Source: Pseudo-nitzschia pungens
Lineage: Eukaryota > Bacillariophyta > Bacillariophyceae > Bacillariales > Bacillariaceae
DNA: 64,000 nucleotides
Direction: 5' to 3'
Assembly (NCBI GenBank): GCA_037355855.1
Contig: CM074768.1
Coordinates: 2,232,001 to 2,296,000, forward strand
The notes beneath the pieces were generated by a model, which saw nothing but the letters and a program-made list of their open reading frames with translations, did not search any database and was not told the DNA's origin. Below, one piece after another: positions 11,178 through 22,836 of the stretch (position 1 is its first letter; each line of letters begins with the position of its first letter). A program made the translations under genes and the position numbers.

Positions 11178-14100
11178 ATGCGTTTTGCGGTTGCCGCCCT
11201 AGCTTTTCTTGCTCGAAAGGGATCAATCACTGTCGCACAGACGAAGCTGCGAAACGAAACTACTTCTGTATGGGGATCATCACCTTCGTCCCGTCAAAAA
11301 GAGGCGGGGACCGCGTTTTCTTCTTGGAGAGAATTGGATGACCGTTCGTCCTCCATTGCCCAGAGAAGAATCGGTGCCGTCCTCCAAGGGGAGAGGCTCA
11401 AAAATCCAAGCTCTGAATCCCAAAACGAACAACGCGCAGATCGATGGGACGAGTCCGAGTTTGGCAAAGCGCACATTGGTATCCTCAGCACTCCTGCAGC
11501 TGACGTCGTTCGTATCGAACATGAGGATGATTCTTTTTTCGCTTTGCAATCTTCTGGCGGTCTGTACGATGAAGATGAGCATCGCTACCTACAATCTGAT
11601 GACATTAACTGTGCTGAATATTGCAGTCAATATAGAATAGCTGAAATCAAGGTGAAAGACGCCATGGAATTCAAGGATTTGATCTCGCTCTGTTATTTGA
11701 ATAGTGTTGCTTGCCCCGAAGAGCTCGCTGGAACCCCCATGAACTGTTGGAAAACATCCAAGGTGACGGATATGGCACATGCATTCGATTCTCAACAAGA
11801 TTTTAACTCTCCAATTGGATGCTGGGATGTGTCCAGCGTAACAGGGATGAATGATATGTTTAACAATGCATCTTCTTTCAACCAATCCATTGGCTCATGG
11901 AAAATTTCAAGCGTACGGAGGATGCACCAAATGTTTGCAAATGCATCCTCGTTCAACCAACCCATTGATGAATGGGACGTATCTCAAGTCACAAGCATGT
12001 TTGGAGTATTCAATAGTGCTTCTCGTTTCAATCAACCACTCGGTGACTGGAATCTATCCAGTGCAAGAAGTTTGGTGACTATGTTCTCAAATGCTTCTGA
12101 ATTCAATCAGCCTATTGGATCATGGGAGACCTCGAGCGTTACTGACATGACTGGTTTATTTTACAAGGCATCTGCATTTAATCAGTCCATCAATGAATGG
12201 GATGTATCTCGTGTGGAACGCATGGGGGCCATGTTCTTTGAGGCCTATTCATTCAACACTCCTATTGGATCATGGAATACTTCAAGTGTGACAGATATGA
12301 ATGTCATGTTAAGGAAGGCATTTGCATTCAACCAGCCTATCAATTCCTGGGATGTATCAAGGGTTGAAAAGATGATACATTTGTTTTATAAAGCATATTC
12401 ATTCAATCAGCCCCTCAATGAATGGGACACGGCAAGTGTGATGGATATGAAGTTCATGTTTAGAAAAGCATGGGCTTTCAATCAGCCGCTCAATGATTGG
12501 AATACTTCAAGTGTCACAGATATGTATTCAATGTTCAGCAGAGCATATGCTTTCAATCAGGATGTTGGTGATTGGGATGTATCAAGTGTGACAGATTTGA
12601 CTGGTATGTTTTTCTGTTGCTATGATTTCAATAAGCCCATAGGACTATGGAATACGTCCTCTGTTACAGGGATGCGTTGGATGTTTTATCGAGCATACTC
12701 TTTTAACCAGCCAATTGGATCATGGGATACTTCATCAGCGACCGAATTGCGTTGGATGTTTGCAAGAGCAAGCTCTTTTAACCAGCCCTTACTAGAGTGG
12801 GATACTTCACGTGTGACAAGCATGCGCACTATGTTCAGTAGAGCATCAGTTTTTAATCAGCCAATTGGTGACTGGAATGTATCAAGTGTCGATGAAATCA
12901 CTTCTATGTTCTTCAACGCAACTCGATTCAACCAGCCTGTTGGATCGTGGGATACTTCCAGCGTGACAGACATGCGATGGGTATTCTACAGAACATATTC
13001 TTTTAACCAACCTATTTCAGGGTGGGATACATCGAGTTCCAGAAGCATGATTAGGATGTTTCAGTATGCAACTGCCTTCAACCAACCCATAGATGATTGG
13101 AATGTGTCAAGTCTGACGGACATGGAAGGAATGTTTCTTGCTGCATTTTCTTTTAACCATCCTCTTGATTCCTGGGATGTCTCGAAGGTGAATAACATGG
13201 ACAAAACATTCCTTGCAGCATACAATTTCAATCAATGCCTGTCTTCATGGGCATCCAAGACTCCCAAGAGTGTCTCTGTGACTTCTATCTTTCATGCAAG
13301 TGGATGCCCCAAAAAAAATGATCCCGACCCAAAGAAGGGACCATGGTGCCAAACTGCCAAGCAATCATGCGTTGCATCGATACCCTCTATCCCTCCAACT
13401 CCTGCTCCCAATCCTACACCCTCTGAGTTTCCAACTTCTACTCCTACTTTCCCACTCTCTGCATCTCCAACTTTTTCTCCAAATTTTACTCCATCTGCAT
13501 ATCCAAGCACTGTGATGTACTCCCTTTGCAGCAAGGAGGAAAGTTTCAAATACAATGGTAAGGAAACTTCGTGCAAGGAATTGCAAGGCTTTTCTGTCAA
13601 AGAGAAGAAGAAAATGTGCAGGAAAGCTGCTGCCCGTAAAGCCTGCCCAGGCATTTGCAACATCCGGTGTACTTGCGAGAATAAGCTGAAATTCAGAATC
13701 AAGAGCAGCAGTGGGAGTCAGTTCATTGGAGAGTTCAAGTGCAAGAATGTTGGCAAAAATGAAGAGCAGCCAACGTGTAACACAAAGACAGACAAAAACA
13801 CCCAAGTGAAGGAGCATTGTCCAAAGAAATGCAGCTATTGTTTTGATGCGACACCCTCTGTTTCTCCAACTCCTGTTCCCAGCCCGATGCCTTCTTTGAG
13901 TACAGTACCTTCTGAGCACCCAACTTTTGCTCCCAATCCTGCACCCTCTGAGTTTCCAACTTCTACTCCTACTTTCCCACTCTCTGCATCTCCAACTTTT
14001 TCTCCAAATTTTACTCCATCTGCATATCCAAGCACTGTGATGTACTCCCTTTGCAGCAAGGAGGAAAGTTTCAAATACAATGGTAAGGAAACTTCGTGCA

Positions 14101-14543
14101 AGGAATTGCAAGGCTTTTCTGTCAAAGAGAAGAAGAAAATGTGCAGGAAAGCTGCTGCCCGTACAGCCTGCCCAGGCATTTGCAACATCCGGTGTACTTG
14201 CGAGAATAAGCTGAAATTCAGAATCAAGAGCAGCAGTGGGAGTCAGTTCATTGGAGAGTTCAAGTGCAAGAATGTTGGCCAAAATGAAGAGCAGCCAACG
14301 TGTAACACAAAGACAGACAAAAACACCCAAGTGAAGGAGCATTGTCCAAAGAAATGCAGCTATTGTTTTGATGCGACACCCTCTGTTTTTCCAACTCCTG
14401 TTCCCAGCCCGATGCCTTCTTTGAGTACAGTACCTTCTTCTGAGCACCCAACTTTTGCTCCCAATCCTGCACCCTCTGAGTTTCCAACTTCTACTTCAAC
14501 TCCTGCTCCCAGCCCGATGCCTTCTTTTAGTTTGGTAATTTAG
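11178..14543 (+). CDS. Secreted BspA-like (DUF285) repeat protein with two C-terminal Cys-rich domains
   Basis: An 1121-residue single-exon frame. The start has a signal-peptide-like segment (MRFAVAALAFLARKG). After about 140 residues come roughly 20 repeats of 24-25 residues with the BspA/DUF285 pattern (FNQPIGSWDTSSVTDM then MF..A), a solenoid related to LRRs and common in surface proteins of bacteria and protists. Then come a P/S/T-rich linker, a Cys-rich domain of about 105 residues starting YSLCSKEES and ending CPKKCSYC, a second linker, a second almost identical Cys-rich domain, and a P/S/T tail. The linker looks O-glycosylated, so a cell-wall or secreted adhesion role is inferred. The Cys-rich domain resembles the C-termini of the proteins at 51575 and 53761. 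The upstream Met was preferred because it gives the hydrophobic leader. Confidence 0.85.
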   Translation: MRFAVAALAFLARKGSITVAQTKLRNETTSVWGSSPSSRQKEAGTAFSSWRELDDRSSSIAQRRIGAVLQGERLKNPSSESQNEQRADRWDESEFGKAHIGILSTPAADVVRIEHEDDSFFALQSSGGLYDEDEHRYLQSDDINCAEYCSQYRIAEIKVKDAMEFKDLISLCYLNSVACPEELAGTPMNCWKTSKVTDMAHAFDSQQDFNSPIGCWDVSSVTGMNDMFNNASSFNQSIGSWKISSVRRMHQMFANASSFNQPIDEWDVSQVTSMFGVFNSASRFNQPLGDWNLSSARSLVTMFSNASEFNQPIGSWETSSVTDMTGLFYKASAFNQSINEWDVSRVERMGAMFFEAYSFNTPIGSWNTSSVTDMNVMLRKAFAFNQPINSWDVSRVEKMIHLFYKAYSFNQPLNEWDTASVMDMKFMFRKAWAFNQPLNDWNTSSVTDMYSMFSRAYAFNQDVGDWDVSSVTDLTGMFFCCYDFNKPIGLWNTSSVTGMRWMFYRAYSFNQPIGSWDTSSATELRWMFARASSFNQPLLEWDTSRVTSMRTMFSRASVFNQPIGDWNVSSVDEITSMFFNATRFNQPVGSWDTSSVTDMRWVFYRTYSFNQPISGWDTSSSRSMIRMFQYATAFNQPIDDWNVSSLTDMEGMFLAAFSFNHPLDSWDVSKVNNMDKTFLAAYNFNQCLSSWASKTPKSVSVTSIFHASGCPKKNDPDPKKGPWCQTAKQSCVASIPSIPPTPAPNPTPSEFPTSTPTFPLSASPTFSPNFTPSAYPSTVMYSLCSKEESFKYNGKETSCKELQGFSVKEKKKMCRKAAARKACPGICNIRCTCENKLKFRIKSSSGSQFIGEFKCKNVGKNEEQPTCNTKTDKNTQVKEHCPKKCSYCFDATPSVSPTPVPSPMPSLSTVPSEHPTFAPNPAPSEFPTSTPTFPLSASPTFSPNFTPSAYPSTVMYSLCSKEESFKYNGKETSCKELQGFSVKEKKKMCRKAAARTACPGICNIRCTCENKLKFRIKSSSGSQFIGEFKCKNVGQNEEQPTCNTKTDKNTQVKEHCPKKCSYCFDATPSVFPTPVPSPMPSLSTVPSSEHPTFAPNPAPSEFPTSTSTPAPSPMPSFSLVI
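13406..14455 (+). repeat. 525-bp in-frame tandem duplication (two copies)
   Basis: Two adjacent 525-bp units (175 codons) each encode a P/S/T linker plus the Cys-rich domain. I noticed only a handful of base differences, for example AAA versus ACA giving K/T near ARKACP, and AAA versus CAA giving K/Q. A partial third linker follows. The duplication must be recent. Confidence 0.9.
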
Positions 14544-17380
14544 AAGCGCAACTTTTTTTTGTGATCAGGACACTCCTAACATGCAATCTGATGACAGGAA
14601 AACAAATCATGAGTACACTTTTACTAAATATTGAAGTTATATCTTCTTCTTTGAAAACTATTACTTTCAGCCTACTTTTGGTATAATTCCCTTTACGTGG
14701 TGGATCAAACGCCTGTCTTTTCTACTTGTACCGTACCGGTAAACCTTGCGGTAAGATTATGGATCAAATTGAATTGAAACACCAAATGCCGTGAACCGCA
14801 ATCAGTCACGAGTCCCTTCGTGACTGGGAATTAGAGCGTCTCTGCAATCCCCGATTCCTGGAGACTATTAGCAACAAAAGCAGCAATAAACTAATCGATA
14901 GAGCTCACAATTTGCATATCAATAATAATCTAATCAATAGTAGACCAAGGGTATGGCACCAAGTAGTTGATTCGTCCTTGCCAATTCATCGATCACCTCG
15001 ATTGTTTGCTGCGATTCACCATCTACAGTCGCCCGCCTTCCTGCCACGTTACATCCCGTCAGAGTAAGTCATCTGCCTTTCGATCAGTCAATCGCGTCCA
15101 TAGTTTATTGGAAGTTGATCGTATCGTTGCAATCGCATCACCTTGTGTGATGAAACAAAATGCAGTTTAGTGTACACGTACGCACGAACGTACGGATATT
15201 CCGATCAATTCTTATTATGTTTTTTGGAATGGATTTGGTGTCGGGGCGGCTTCGGTATCAGAGTAAATGAATTCGCCACTGAATTGAAATTGGAATCGGA
15301 ATCGGAATCGGAATCCATGCCGGGAATGGATGCGATGCCGGGGTGAATTCAGTGCCGGGGGAATGGATTCTAAGATTCTAATGGTGTACGAAGTAATTCC
15401 GAACTAAATGTTAGACAATGTATTTGAGATGCGACGTACGAGGTACGTTGTTTCACCTCACCTCACCTCTATTTCTTTTCCTTTTTCGAAGTTCGATGAT
15501 TGCTTGTAAAAATTGTTGAGGTTAGTAATCAATAATCTTTTTGGTTCCGGCCTTGGATGAAGAGCGCTTTGCTTTTGCTGTTGCTGTTGCTGTTGCTGCT
15601 ATGGCGGTTTCATTTTTAACACATCTGTGACGCCGCCGCAAGCTATAGATGAAGCTGTGCTTATAAACGGGCGTTGCTTAACTCCCGATAGACAGATTGT
15701 TCCTCCTATCCTCAGGAACAATTCTTTGTATACAAACAACAGATCTCAAGCAGCGTCCTCATATAGAGGCATGTGTGTGTGCGATGATCACTCATCGATC
15801 GTTCTATAGTTTTTTGCAAAGTTCCTTCGATTCCCTCTGTCTTGTGCAAAAAAGCCCGCGATTTTCGTCATTGGTTCTGTTCTCTTCTGTCGCACATTTG
15901 CTCCGATGCCTTCTATCAAAGAGAAGTGGGAACAATGGTTCATGGTAACACTAGAGCACAGAACACGATGTATCTCTTCAGGGATGAGATGCGCTGCAAA
16001 CCAGGGGTCATTATTTATAGCGTCCGAGCGCACCGTCTTCAATCTTCGAAACGTTGCTATCACTGTGAACAAATTTGGATTCAATGGAATCAATCACTAT
16101 CTTCGTAATTGTATTATTACGAGTGCAAGTACGTGCCGCAGTTGTAGTGCGTATTTCACTAGCACGGTGTGTTTTCACAATGATGATCGTAGTACGGTAA
16201 GGTTAGTGTACTCTTTATGAATCAAGCAAGGCTAGTGATCCGCGCTGAGTAATCGCCGTCGAAAAATGCTCGTACACTTACGGTTAAGATTATTATTATT
16301 TTTAAGGCAGGGAAAATCAGGGGAAAATGACGGAAACTAACGGGAAGACAAAGGAATACTTTACTCGGTAAGGTTTACAGTAAGATAATCTTACTGATGC
16401 TAGTGCGAGGCACGAGTTTGCACAAAAAGAAAAAAATATTCTAGTGAAGTAAGTTAAGGTTACTTGAGAGATTGAGATAAGTCCAATCCTGCCTTTGGAT
16501 CTATCAGCTAGTACGAGTAAGATTACTACTACTTCGTAATACGTATCGTATTACGAATCTCAGCAACATAGTTTGAACAATACCGGTAGTTTCAGTTAGT
16601 GGGATGCATCAAGCTTTAACGACATGTCGTGTTGTTCAGCGATGCCACGCTGTTCAGCGGAGCGGACAGAATCCAAATTCCCATACGGTATCATCATTAC
16701 GCTCAATCCATGTTTGAGGGTTCGAGATTCGTTATCCATGCGGTAATTCCCCACTCCGTTTCGTCGGAAAAACAAGTATCCGAGTACAAGAACTACGTAA
16801 TCCATTCCATGTTTGAGGGACCGAAACATAATGTCGAGCACGAGTATCTGACAATTCCAGAACAACATCCTGAGTGATAACGAACTTACTAACTTACTAA
16901 CTAACTACTATGTTTTCAAGTCGAATAGAACGGAAATTGCAAGAAGGCAGTTTTGCTTCGGAAACAAATGATTCTCGCGATTGGCCTGCCTTCGTGAGTA
17001 TAATATGGTATGGGTTTTTGTAAATGTGTAGGTTTGCATCTATGCATGTATTCACATGTGTGTGCGCGTTCGTGCGTGCCTGTGTGATTGTGTTTTGACT
17101 TGATAGATTGACGGATTGACGGATTGACGGTTTGACGGTTTGATGGATTGATGGATTGATGGATTCGCTTGCGATTGTAGAACCACACACGAGAATTCTC
17201 TCTCGGAAAGAACGATGGGTGGATTCGGTTCCAAATGAAAAAGGATTATTCGTTGAAATTCTTGTGTTCAAGGAAATCCAATCGAAGCAGACCTAGATGT
17301 ACGTACGTAATTCGTAGTTGGTTTGAAACTCATCGGACGGAAGCGATGCAAAGCGATTCAAAGCGATGCAATGGAACCAT
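14544..17380. other. Intergenic
   Basis: No supported gene. It contains a GAATCG run near 15300, GTAAGGTT words near 16190 and 16370, a GATTGACGGTTTGATG microsatellite at 17100-17165, and an imperfect direct repeat (TCCATGTTTGAGGG) at 16706 and 16804. It separates the convergent 3' ends of the BspA-like gene and the membrane-module gene. Confidence 0.55.
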
Positions 17381-19000
17381 TCAGGGATTCCCGTCCGTGC
17401 GAAGGCGATCGCAGTCGCCGTCGTCGTCGGCGTCGCCCAGCAACCAGTCAAACCTATCCCTGGCCGTCTTCGTCCAGCTGTCACATTTCGGCGACCAGTT
17501 TTTGAGATCGTCGCCCCAATAATACAATGCCATGGTGAGCACCCAAATCACCCCGCAGGTCACGATGATTCCAAACAAAAAGAAGGTGTCAAAGCTCGTC
17601 AAAAAATCCTCTTTCCGCGATCTGGAGGGTCCCATTGAGGTTCGCCGTGGGAGCTTCATCTGTTTGCACAGCAGCGTCGCCCCCTCGAAGCGATCGTTCA
17701 GGAATCCGCGCTCGGCGATGCTGTAAAACACGTCGTCGATGAACTGCAAAAAGTGCAGGGCCGCAAAGTTGAGAAAGATGTCCTGGACCTTGTTGGTCAT
17801 GAGCATGACGTAGAAATTGGCGGTCAGGCTGAGCAAGCCGTCGATGCAGCGGAGGACGTTCGACACGACCCATTTCTGATAGGATGCGTGCTTGTTTTTC
17901 TTGCCCACGGTTCCATCGTATTTGATGTTGGCCACGTTGAAAAAGACCGTCATGAGATCGTCCTGCATGCTGACCGCCACCGGGATCAGCCAGAGCTTGA
18001 CGGCCTGCACCTCCCACCGACCGGTAAATTGGAAGTCGTTCTTGATGTCCAGGATCAGGTAAATGTAGCACAGATACTTGACGGCAACCACTGCCATGGC
18101 AAAGAGAAAGGGCAAAGAGAAGTAGGAGCAGGCAAAGACGAACGAGTACACGTCCTCCGACAGCTCGACCCTGTCCATGCCCCAGAAGTCGCGCACCCGT
18201 AGCTCGACGTTGACCATGTCGCGCTCCGCATCATCCTTTAGCTGTTTCTCGATTAGATCCGATTCCCTCTGCCTCCTCGCCTGTCCCCATTCCGACAAGT
18301 CGGTGGTGCTGTGAAACCTCATTTGGGTAGCGACCGAAAAGCGTTTGTCTTCCAACAAAGTGGGACTATTTGGGTTGCTGCTGGTGCTGTTGCGGTTGCT
18401 GTTGCGGTTGCTGTTGCTGCTGATGCGGATGCTACTGGTTCTGGCCACTTGACGAGAGCTCTGACCGACTCCGTTCCATTGCATGTTCCGAGAACGACGA
18501 GAACGACGACGATCTTTGGGGGATTCGTGGCGTCGGAAATCAAAGTGGTTCGAGTTCACCGGTATCCCGGAGTCGGTCCTTCCGAGACTCAATTCGCTAC
18601 GAATCCCCAAATTACTAGAAGGAGGATCGGGATCAGCATCAGCATCAGCATCAGCATCAGCATCAGCATCAGCATCAGGATACTGATCTTCCTGATCCGT
18701 CTGACCTTTCTCTTCGTTAGTTTGCTCTGACTCTGAGGAAGCTGTAGCAGTCGCCGAGGTGAAAGGTTTGACCTTTTTTTTCACATGGGGCATGCCGATG
18801 GTCGTGTTCTTGTCGTTGAGGCAGTAGGGGAGGTAATTCTTGTACTTGGAAAAGTTCATGTTGCCGTTGTCGTCGTCGTCGTCGTCGTCGTCGTGACTGC
18901 AATTGGAAGCAATGCGTGTTAGTGGTGGTTGGTTTGCGCCATACTCGGTGGAACCTTCCTCTTGCGACGGGTTTGATGTTGTTGTTGTTGTCGGTGTCAT
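17381..19000 (-). CDS. Multi-spanning membrane protein with the same module as the LRR receptors
   Basis: A 539-residue single frame. About the first 280 residues are disordered: poly-Asp, an Asp-Ala run (DADADADADADADADA), then Ser/Asn/Arg-rich. A membrane region at about 285-450 begins EDVYSFVFACSYFSLPF and ends in CIDGLLSLTANFYVMLMTNK followed by DIFLNFAALHFLQFIDDVF. The latter matches the end of the receptors' membrane module (EIVLNFSAV / EIILNFTAV, then FI..LD...F.LA..GKYG). A final helix (FFLFGIIVTCGVIWVLTMAL) sits near 495-515, where the receptors also have one, but no LNR or LRR follows. Function is unknown; membrane localisation is well supported. A small intron in the poly-Asp region cannot be excluded. 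Confidence 0.75.
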   Translation of the reverse strand: MTPTTTTTSNPSQEEGSTEYGANQPPLTRIASNCSHDDDDDDDDNGNMNFSKYKNYLPYCLNDKNTTIGMPHVKKKVKPFTSATATASSESEQTNEEKGQTDQEDQYPDADADADADADADADPDPPSSNLGIRSELSLGRTDSGIPVNSNHFDFRRHESPKDRRRSRRSRNMQWNGVGQSSRQVARTSSIRISSNSNRNSNRNSTSSNPNSPTLLEDKRFSVATQMRFHSTTDLSEWGQARRQRESDLIEKQLKDDAERDMVNVELRVRDFWGMDRVELSEDVYSFVFACSYFSLPFLFAMAVVAVKYLCYIYLILDIKNDFQFTGRWEVQAVKLWLIPVAVSMQDDLMTVFFNVANIKYDGTVGKKNKHASYQKWVVSNVLRCIDGLLSLTANFYVMLMTNKVQDIFLNFAALHFLQFIDDVFYSIAERGFLNDRFEGATLLCKQMKLPRRTSMGPSRSRKEDFLTSFDTFFLFGIIVTCGVIWVLTMALYYWGDDLKNWSPKCDSWTKTARDRFDWLLGDADDDGDCDRLRTDGNP

Positions 19001-19783
19001 GACTGCGCAATTTTGAAATTATGATTGGCAGTGCTTTTGTGTTGTATTGTGTTCCCTTGCTTGGGAACAAAATTATTGTTCTTTGTTGGCCCCCGAAGGA
19101 ACTTGGGATTTTGTTGGACGTCAGATGATGCGAAAGTCTGCGCGGGAAGAAGTGAAGAAAGCTTCCGTTGGTGGTGCTGTGGTTTGCGGTTTAGGTGTAC
19201 GAGTAAGGTTACGTGTCAGTAGTGTCGATTGATTTTTCTGTTTTGGATTTGGATTTTGCGTTGGTTTTTTGGCTTTGGTTTTGGATTTTGCGTTGGTTTC
19301 TTGGCTTTGGCTTTGGCTTTGGCTTTTGGGCTTCGATGGATTCTGCGCTACCGACTTGAACAAGAAATAAAAGTTTCAAGTTGTTTGGAAGAGTTGCAAC
19401 TGTACGAGTACAAGGAGCCGTCACAATGTGGGGGAAATAATATCTATAACAGTAAGTTCACGGTAACTTATTGTTCTCAATCAATCGATCGATCGATCAA
19501 TCAAAATTGGTTGTGAATTACAGAGGTGAGATTTACGAACGAGACACGTATTTCGTACTAGTAAGGGGTGTTACCGTACAAGTAAGCTTACCGAAAGGCA
19601 TATTGAATATCGGTGGGCAGAGAGCAACGACCACAAAAAAATGGCGACATGAAAGTGAGAGCACCGCCGAATAATTCCTCTCTTGTTACTTCCCGGTAAG
19701 ATTACGGTCCTTATCAGAAGGTAAGATCTTACTTACCGTACGGCCGTTCCGTAACAGAGAAAAACAGAACCCTACCGTAAACT

Positions 19784-19878
19784 TACAACGGAATTCCTAT
19801 CAGCTGTCCCCCGGCTTCCGTAGAAATGAGTAGTTGGGGATGTAGAACCGGGGGACAGCTGATAGGAATTTTGTAGTA
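19784..19878. mobile_element. 95-bp foldback MITE, copy 2
   Basis: Same TIR (AATTCCTATCAGCTGTCCCC and its inverse) and nearly the same interior as the copy at 2727. It lies in intergenic DNA. Confidence 0.85.
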
Positions 19879-20404
19879 TCTGGTAAGGTTTTTGGTTGGA
19901 ATGTTCCCGTGACATCGAACATTTACCCGGAAGTCGGATGCATTATGCGAAGTGAGTAATTAAGGTTTACGGGGGGCTTGCATTATTTTTTTTTTGTCTC
20001 ATTCGTGCGACAAGATCCATCATGATTATTTGACCTTGCATACGGTAAACCTTCCTTACTTGTACCGTAAGTTACGGTAAGATCTTACTTGGAATTAAGG
20101 TTACTCTTGCGAGTGATTATGTCGAGTTGTTGGACACGACTGATGAGAAGGCAGAGCCTTCCCAATATTGCCCTCAAGGCCTTTCGAAAGGGAAATGTCG
20201 GGTCATGGGCTTTCAGTCGTGACTATCTCCACAAAAATGGCGAAATGGCATCCCTACGGTAAGGTTACGTACGACATGTAACCTTACTTTTACAAGTAAT
20301 AGTCTTAACTTAAAAAATTAGTTGCGGTAAGAGTACCGTACGGTAAGGTCCTTATCACAACGTAAACCTTACTGTAAGGTTAAATTACTCGTAGTAAATC
20401 AAAA

Positions 20405-20519
20405 GGGGTTGTTGCAAATAATCAGTTTCCTATACTCTTTACAAATAACAAGTTGTAGTACTACTAACAACTTGCTTTGGGGAGGTTTCCGTTGCTAGGA
20501 GGAGGTATTTGGTCAGATA
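20405..20519 (+). repeat. Dispersed repeat shared with 52628-52724
   Basis: Matches the reverse complement of 52628-52724: GGTTGTTGCAAA at the left and an almost unbroken GAGGAGGTATTTGGTCAGATA-type block at the right. Probably a fragment of the TIR element at 52573-53238 or a relative. Confidence 0.65.
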
Positions 20520-22836
20520 TCAGTTAAAGGGAACAATTGTTCACTAGTAAAATGTGCTTCATTTATATTATTTTTGTAAAGATATTCAAGATGATGCTAT
20601 GGAGCAGGATGCTAAGGCCACCTGTGTAGAGAACTGTACCAGGGCTACAGCAGGCCTAAGCTTCCAATAAGTGTCTACACAGTGCTGGGCTGTTTGCAAA
20701 GCAACAGGCTTAGCAACAGGCTAAGCAACAGCAGGCTAAGCAACAGGCTAAGCAAGAAGCAACTATAACAAGGTGCTATGGGGTGCTATCAGCTGAGTTA
20801 CCGGGTCCTTGTATAGTAGGATTTGTGTCAGATAGATCCCTGGCTGTAGCAACCCTACGGTTGGACAGAGTACTAGCACAGAGTAGCACACAGTAAACCT
20901 TAGCACGACACAGAATACAAGGTTAAGGTTGCTGCACTCGTATGCTAGTGGATATTGGATACGTTACCGTGCTACTACTACTGGGGGTGCGGTCATTCTG
21001 TACAATATGTACTAGAACCGGATACCTGGCCCTGCAGTTAGCGCAAGCATCTTAGCGAGAGGGCTAGCACATGAGTAAGCACTTGATTGAATTATATGCT
21101 TCTCCGTAAGCTGCGCTAAAAAACTTACTCCGTATATTACAGTAACCTTACTCTAATCTTACCGGACGCTACAGCGTTGATATGTACAGTAACTTTACTG
21201 TACCAAACAAGACGTCGAGCTGTCATGGATCCAGCACTAGAGCTGAGGAGCACTCAGCTCACTTCTCATGTTCTTATCACCTTTAAACTAAGCGCTCCAT
21301 CATGCCCTCCCTACCGATCATTTCCTTTGTACATCTAGGGGAGTTTCCTGTAGTATCTAAGTGTATGCAATAGCGCTTGAATACTAGTACTATCCTCTGC
21401 TGTAGTCTCAGCACTATCTGCCAGCAGTCCTCGGCGTGCTGGTGCTGCTGTTCTTGTTACTACTACTACTACTAGTAGTAGTACTGGTGCTGTTGCTCTC
21501 TTTTGCTCACGAGCAAGAATATCATTACAGTTTGACCGGTATGACTAGTATTAGTAGTACTATTGTTGTTGTTCTGGTTGATGTCTGGTGTCTGATATCT
21601 AATCATTGGTTATTGATGCCTGCCGATGATTGATAACGACCACGTTTTTTTTTTTTAAAAAAAAAAAAAAGGAAAAAAAAAACTCAACAAAAATGGCATG
21701 CCAAAACATGATGGTTGGTGGTCGGATGCTGCCACCTGATGGCGGCAGGGATGGATCGGAAATTAATCCACCAGTAAAAAATCGTAAAAGTAAACCTTAC
21801 TTAGTAAACCTTACGAACTCACAAAATAGGTACGGTAGAGGAAAGTATCATCCCAGCGTTACGAGTAAGGTTAACCTTAATTACGTAAACCTTACAAGTA
21901 ATCTTACCGGTAGTTGAACACGAAACTTCCTCCTGGTAATCTTAACCTTACCATTCTCGGAACTTCGTACCGGTACGTCGTAAGAAGGCCCAAGGTAAAT
22001 CTTATTCATCAAAATACCGTGAGCTGCAAACGACAAACAACACGATACAACAATAAGCCAGAGTGGTTCGTAATGGATTAGACATATACTAGTAGGATTT
22101 CTTAACTACAGGTACAAGTACACGTACGGTCTTAACCTGTAACCTTACTCCTCCCATTCGGTAAGGTTATGCCATACCGGTATGTCATCTTGACTTCGAG
22201 AAAATCACTGGTCATACTTGTACGGTAACCTTACAGATACTACCGGTACAGTAGTAATTACCGATGCACACAGGGGTCGTAATACCTTACGAGTACGATG
22301 TAAGTTAATCTTACTTAGACAACCGACAGACAAGTTGAATTTAACCAAAAGCCATATTACGTAGTAAGGTTTACTTCGTACCGTATTTGTTTTTCGATGA
22401 CCCATGTGTTGGAATGACTTACCGTACTGGTACCAAGACCGGATTCAATACCTGTTCTCGTACGACCTAGTTGGCAGATCACGAATGAATAGTCATCACG
22501 ATTGGGGACACCGTCGAACTTTTGTCCGAGTACGAGGTAATACCTTAAACGTACGAACAAGACTACCTTACTAGTAGTAGCAGTACTAAGACTTTTTATT
22601 TTAGTACTACCGGTACTACTACTACTACCACTACCACCCACCACCACTTCTTGATGATTCCAGTTCGAACACCACCAGCATCAGCAGCCGTCAGACAGAA
22701 CGTTCTCATAATTCCAACACCCAAACAGTTGTAAACGCACACCAATACAAATCCATTGTCTTTGCTAGTACACATCACCACAAGTACTACTACTACCAGC
22801 ACCACCACCAGCAGTACCACCACCAGCAGCACCACC

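Larger units (their letters stand above)
19001..22836. other. Intergenic, rich in GTAAGRTTAC words and repeats
   Basis: No supported gene. It holds a TTGGATTTTGCGTTGG low-complexity tract (19235-19330), a foldback MITE (19784), a repeat shared with the 52.6-kb element (20405-20519), AAGCAACAGGCT tandem units (20697-20757), and one of the densest stretches of GTAAGGTTAC/GTAAACCTTAC words in the window (about 19550-20400 and 21780-22560). Confidence 0.6.

Noticed and set aside
13365..14447. 360-codon minus-strand frame opposite the Cys-rich domains
   Set aside because: Antisense shadow of a gene with a signal peptide and conserved domain; it is duplicated only because the DNA is.
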